Shown here one piece after another: positions 60,101 to 64,000 of a stretch of 64,000 nt of DNA (position 1 is its first letter; every line of letters begins with the position of its first letter). Source of the DNA: Colletotrichum lupini. Its lineage: Eukaryota; Ascomycota; Sordariomycetes; Glomerellales; Glomerellaceae. The DNA lies in assembly GCF_023278565.1 (NCBI RefSeq), contig NC_064676.1, positions 4,278,001-4,342,000 of the forward strand, given 5' to 3'. A program made the translations under genes and the position numbers. The notes under the pieces are model-generated. The model searched no databases. It worked only from the letters and a program-made list of their open reading frames with translations, and was not told the origin of the DNA.

Positions 60101-63100
60101 CTGCCTCTGGAGCAGGAGAGTCCTCCAGAATATCTTGCGCGGTGTCCTTCTTGCTCTTCTTCTTGTCCTTCTTCGATTTCTTCGAGGTGGTAAGCTCTTC
60201 CTCCACAGTAGTCGGCGTTTGGTTCTCAGAGATGGGATCTTCGGATACAACGGCTGGTGACTCGGTGTACGCCGCTGCCTCTGGTGGAGTAGCCACCTCC
60301 TCCACGGCTTGGGGGTTTGGCTCCTCTGCGGCCGGCGTGACGGCAGGCATTGTTAGTGGCTCAGAAGTCTGCGGTGCTTCTAATAGGTCAATCTCCTTTG
60401 CCACGAGCTGCGCTTCCGGCGTGGCTGGCGGCTCATCTTGGGTGTCGGAAGCAAGACTCTTCTTCTTCTTCTTATCCTTCTTGGACTTCTTGGTGACAGC
60501 TGGGAACTCTTCCTCTGCAAGTGGAGTGGTGTTATCTGCAGGTGTCTCGAGCGTTGCTGGAGAAGGATCAGTCAGGCCAGAAGGCTCTGATGGCAGTTCC
60601 TGCTTGACTTCGGATACTTCAGCCATAGGGGCAGAGGAGGCTCCTGCTTCCAGGTTGGTAGGCTGCAAAGTTGATGGTGAGTCCTGGGCCGGTGGTTCTT
60701 CCTCAGACGTCGAAGTCGAGAGGCCCTGAGCACCGGCCTTTAGCGGGCCTTTGGACTCTGGCTCTGATGAAGCTTGCACATCTTCAGATGGCATTTGTGC
60801 TGCGTCGCCAAGCAAAGGGGCGTTGTCAGGTGAAGCAGAGGAAGATTCCTCTAGCGGAGTCTCCAGCTGGGGGAGTTCCTGGCTATCGTCCAATGAAAGA
60901 CTTTGCTGCTTCTTCTTCTTTTTCTTGTCCTTCTTGCTCTTCTTCGTCGGCTCAAAGTCATTGATGTCGGCCTCTGCTGGTTCGGCCGGCAGCTCATCAT
61001 TTGTCGTTGGCTGTGGTGAACTTTGAACTTCGTCTGATGTGCTTTCCGCCGAGGCCCGAACCTCTTCACTTTGCTTGGGCTCTGCGCTCTCCGGGGTGTC
61101 CGCAGACTCCTCTGTTGACTTGTGGTCGCCAGCATCATTACCCTTGGAGGCTTGGTCTACTGAAGACTGTAAAGGCGCTTCAGGCTCAGTGGGAATCTCG
61201 CGCGTTTCAGGCGCAGGCGAAGGCTCAGTGCTCTGCTCTTCCACTGCAGCAGATGCCTGAACTGCAGCCTTTTTCTTTTTCTCTTTTTTACTCTTCTTGC
61301 CAGCTGGTTGAATTGCCCATTCATCCTCGCCAGCCTCGATTGCTTCTCTTACGGCGGTTGCTTCCGGGGCGTCCGTGACATTCGGCCCCGCCTGCTCCGG
61401 TGCTTGGACTGATTCGTCAACGGCCCTGACAGCCGGGGCTCCATCTTCCACAATCGGTGACTTGAGATTTTGGACATCATCCTGAGGAATTGGTTCAGAT
61501 GTTGCAGCCTTGGTCTTCTTCTTGCTGCTCTTCTTTTCCTTCTTGGACATCTTGCTCGAGCTTGAGGGCTCAGAACCAACGTCGTCTTCCTGACCGACTT
61601 GTGTTTCGGTCTGTTCGGGGTCGTGAGTGGTACTCGGGTCCCCTGTTGGTTCAAGGCCGGGAAGAGTCTCCGAAAGCGGCTCTATTTGCGGCTCCGGCAA
61701 GATCGGTTGACCCAAAGATTCCGATAGATCTGACTGACCCGGGAATCCAACATTGGCGGCGAGAGAATCGAATTCGTCTCTCTGGTCCTTCTTTTCTTCT
61801 TCCTTCTTTTCGACGTCTGAAATTTTGTCTAGTTGTTGAACGTCTTGCAGAAGGGTCTCGGTCTCGGCAGTAGAGTCAGTAATCCCCGCGTCAGATTTTT
61901 TGCCAACCTCCAATGATGTCTGACTGGGTACCTGTCCCTCCTGTGTGCCCTGTCCTAGAGGTTGGGGGATCGCCGTGTTTGTGTCTTGGTTCGCCAAGGC
62001 TGTGACCGGGGGTTGAAGTGGGCCTCCAGCCTCCAGAAGCTCCAGGGCCGAGTCGGTGAGGGCCGGTCCCACGGCTTGGTCATCCGCTATCCGCCTGTTT
62101 TGCGTGTTCTCCAGTGATTTGTCGTCAATCGGCTCCACACCCGCATGCAGGCCGGGGTCCTGGCTGCCGACCTCTCCCGTTTGAGCGTTGGATCCCGCTG
62201 ATGGTTCGTCAATGGTGTCAGGGCGGCCCGCAGCTTCGGGGTCCGATGTTGCACCAGCCTGGGCCCTAGCCACCTGCTCCGCGTCTACCTCGTGCTCCCG
62301 CTCTAATGTCTCACCGCCCTTCTCGTTGGCCACTTCAGCGCCGCCTTCACTGGAAAAGGCAGGCGTTGAAGGCTCCCGGGTCAGAGAATCCATTGGCTCG
62401 CCTGCAACTCCCCGCGTGCTTGTGTTCAGCCCAGGAGATGACGGAACATCGTCGCTGGGGGTCGCGGTTGTGTCTTGCAGTGTGGGCAGGGCCTCCTCAC
62501 TGGGCTCGCCTGCAGGGTGCATCTGTGCTTGGCCATCAGAGTCGAGATCCTTCTCCGCCACAACTGTGGCTGTTTGTTGGTCGACATCCTCGTCTAAACC
62601 TTGCGAGGTCGGAACATCGCCTGGACTGCCTGCTTCGGGCAACTCCCCTGCCCTTGACGCATCCTGAGCCGAGCTTGGCTCGACAGTGGAAGATACCTCA
62701 GATATGGAGTCGCGTTCGATGTTGCTTGTCGTCTCCAAGCCACTGTCGCCTTCATGAGGCATTTCAGGCTTAGGTTCAGCAATGGTCGAGAAAGACTCCA
62801 GTTCAGGTGCCCAGGTCACGGATTTCCTCTTCTTCTTGCCCGCAGTTGTAGCAGTCGGCCACTCAGCCTCTGTCGGCGTGTCTGCTTGCGGGAAGGGGAT
62901 TTCGTCACTGCTAGGCTCTCCCGATGGAGAGGTCAAATAAGCGGACTGTTCTCTTGTATTCGCTACATCTGCCGAGTTTTCGAGGGTACTCTCCGGGTCC
63001 AGGGTGGAAGACTTCTTGCCCTTCTTCTTCTTCTTTCCCTTTTTGGTAACAGTTGGTCCTGGGTCTGCCTCCTCTGAAATCTTGCTGTCCGTAGCGAATT

Positions 63101-64000
63101 CTCCGCTCGCGGTGGGTTCTTGCGATGATTGCTCCATCTCCCCAATCTTGTCTGAAATGGTCGTGTTCGAGTTTTCAACGTCTGTGACCGTCTTGTCTGT
63201 GATTGACTCGTCCGTGACCGTCTCGTCCTTAGTATCCTTCTTGTCCGAATCCTTGGTAGCGTCCTCAACGGCCGGCTCCAATGTTATGGCGGCAGCGGCG
63301 GCTGCAGCAGCGGCTGCAGCAGCCTTCTTGGCCTTCTTCTTGCTCTTCTTGGATGATGCTGCTTCGGGTTCAATTGGAGACTCCGGACCACGATCCTGCT
63401 GGTCCTCGGCGAAGGTTTCTTGCGGTTTGGACTCAAGCGAGTCAACTTGGCTGTCAACAAGTGTCGGCTCCTGGGAAGCATTCTCGAAAACCTCATCTGG
63501 GCTAATGGGAGTCGCAGGCCCTTGCGGAGGTGTGAGGAAAGCCTCATCCTGGCTTTCGGTCATTGTTGGTGTTTGAGGTTCCACTTGAGTTGCCTCCTCT
63601 ACAGCGAAATCTGTCGGCCTGATATCAATTTCCTGCGATTGATCGGCTTTCTGCGCGTCAGTCGCAGAGGACTTTTCATCGATCGTTGTTGCATTGGATG
63701 AAGTACCCTTTGCGGGTTCGGCAGGGAGCTCTTCGTTGATGCTTGGCGCCAGGACATTATCTTCGGGTGCTTTCTTGTCCTTCTTCTTCTTCTGTTTCTT
63801 CGACTTTTTAAGTGACTTAGAAGTCTCCTCGGTCGGAGCTGAATCTTGTTGTTGCTCGGTAGAAGGCGAAGAAGGTGTAGGGGCCTCGAGAGTGTCCGCC
63901 GTGACTGCGGCCGTCTGAAGGTTGGTGTCTTCTGGGTGATGTGCGTCCACAGGAACGGCTTCAGAAGCGTCGGTATCGGTGACGGTTTTCTGGCTGGACG
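51107..64000 (-). CDS. Leashin-like giant protein ('involucrin repeat protein'), C-terminal 4,244 residues; 5' end outside window
   Basis: The frame is open from the right edge (64000) to 52755, crosses a 157-nt intron (GTAAGT donor, CGTAG acceptor) and continues 52597-51107 to TAA. In all, 4,244 residues are visible. The first 3,200 or so alternate acidic Glu/Thr/Pro/Ser spacers with about 25 basic modules of the type KKSKKDKKKKK, many followed by SGTATP. Five modules at 58561-59870 share the form EDPFKGMNKKQKKKKMAEM plus an Ala-rich helix. An Arg/Ser/Pro-rich stretch follows, then a coiled coil (ELESRVEQLMAENRML onward) and a conserved globular C-terminus. This arrangement matches fungal proteins annotated as 'involucrin repeat' and identified in Aspergillus and Neurospora as Leashin, which tethers Woronin bodies to the septal pore. 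The N-terminal, Woronin-body-binding end would lie outside this window. No start codon is visible: GTG at 63950 is just an in-frame Val codon. Confidence 0.85.

Noticed and set aside
54115..60729. Several 200-280-codon plus-strand Ser/Ala-rich frames opposite the giant protein
   Set aside because: Antisense shadows of the Glu/Lys/Ala/Thr repeat codons. Their Ser/Phe/Phe-rich repeats (SKK modules read backwards as FFFFLS) have no independent meaning.

Overview
This window comes from a filamentous ascomycete (Pezizomycotina, most likely a Sordariomycete). The genes carry short introns (53-157 nt) with GTRNGT-type donors and CTRAC-like branch sites. The gene content includes Zn2Cys6 regulators, a Pth11-like rhodopsin-domain receptor, a Cu-only surface superoxide dismutase and a Leashin-type septal-pore giant protein. 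I could not determine the genus from sequence alone. Gene density is low: eleven supported protein genes in 64 kb, separated by long intergenic stretches rich in simple repeats and short recurring motifs. No rRNA, tRNA, CRISPR array or intact transposon was seen.

Layout. 1-2444 (-): 814 codons of a Ser-rich protein ending at the window edge in a C2H2-like zinc-binding segment. 7012-7557 (+): DUF202 membrane protein. 9618-10961 (-): small Zn2Cys6 protein whose zinc cluster is split by an intron. 10962-20872: a 9.9-kb gene desert. 20873-21745 (-): GPI-anchored Cu-only superoxide dismutase. 26969-27387 (+): V-ATPase Vo subunit f, a three-exon microgene. 30209-31773 (-): seven-exon rhodopsin-domain membrane protein. 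37328-37850 (+): DUF3602/Par32-like GRGG-repeat protein. 38642-39950 (-): uroporphyrinogen decarboxylase (HEM12), divergent from an unknown 694-residue protein at 40411-42495 (+). 47020-50164 (+): large Zn2Cys6 plus fungal-specific transcription factor. 51107-64000 (-): over 4,200 residues of a Leashin/'involucrin repeat' giant protein that continues beyond the right edge.

The genes do not form a metabolic cluster. They are a mixture of housekeeping functions (haem synthesis, V-ATPase), surface or signalling proteins (SOD, receptor-like protein) and regulators. The most striking object is the giant Lys-rich modular protein at the right end. It carries about 25 basic 'KKSKKDKKKKK'-type modules separated by acidic spacers, then one intron, a coiled coil and a conserved C-terminal domain. 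Noncoding observations worth attention are an ACCCA-rich degenerate repeat (29256-29520), a cluster of GGTACC palindromes (3553-4359) and scattered perfect TACTCCGTA motifs. All splice sites were inferred by hand from consensus, frame closure and family similarity remembered from known proteins; no search was run.
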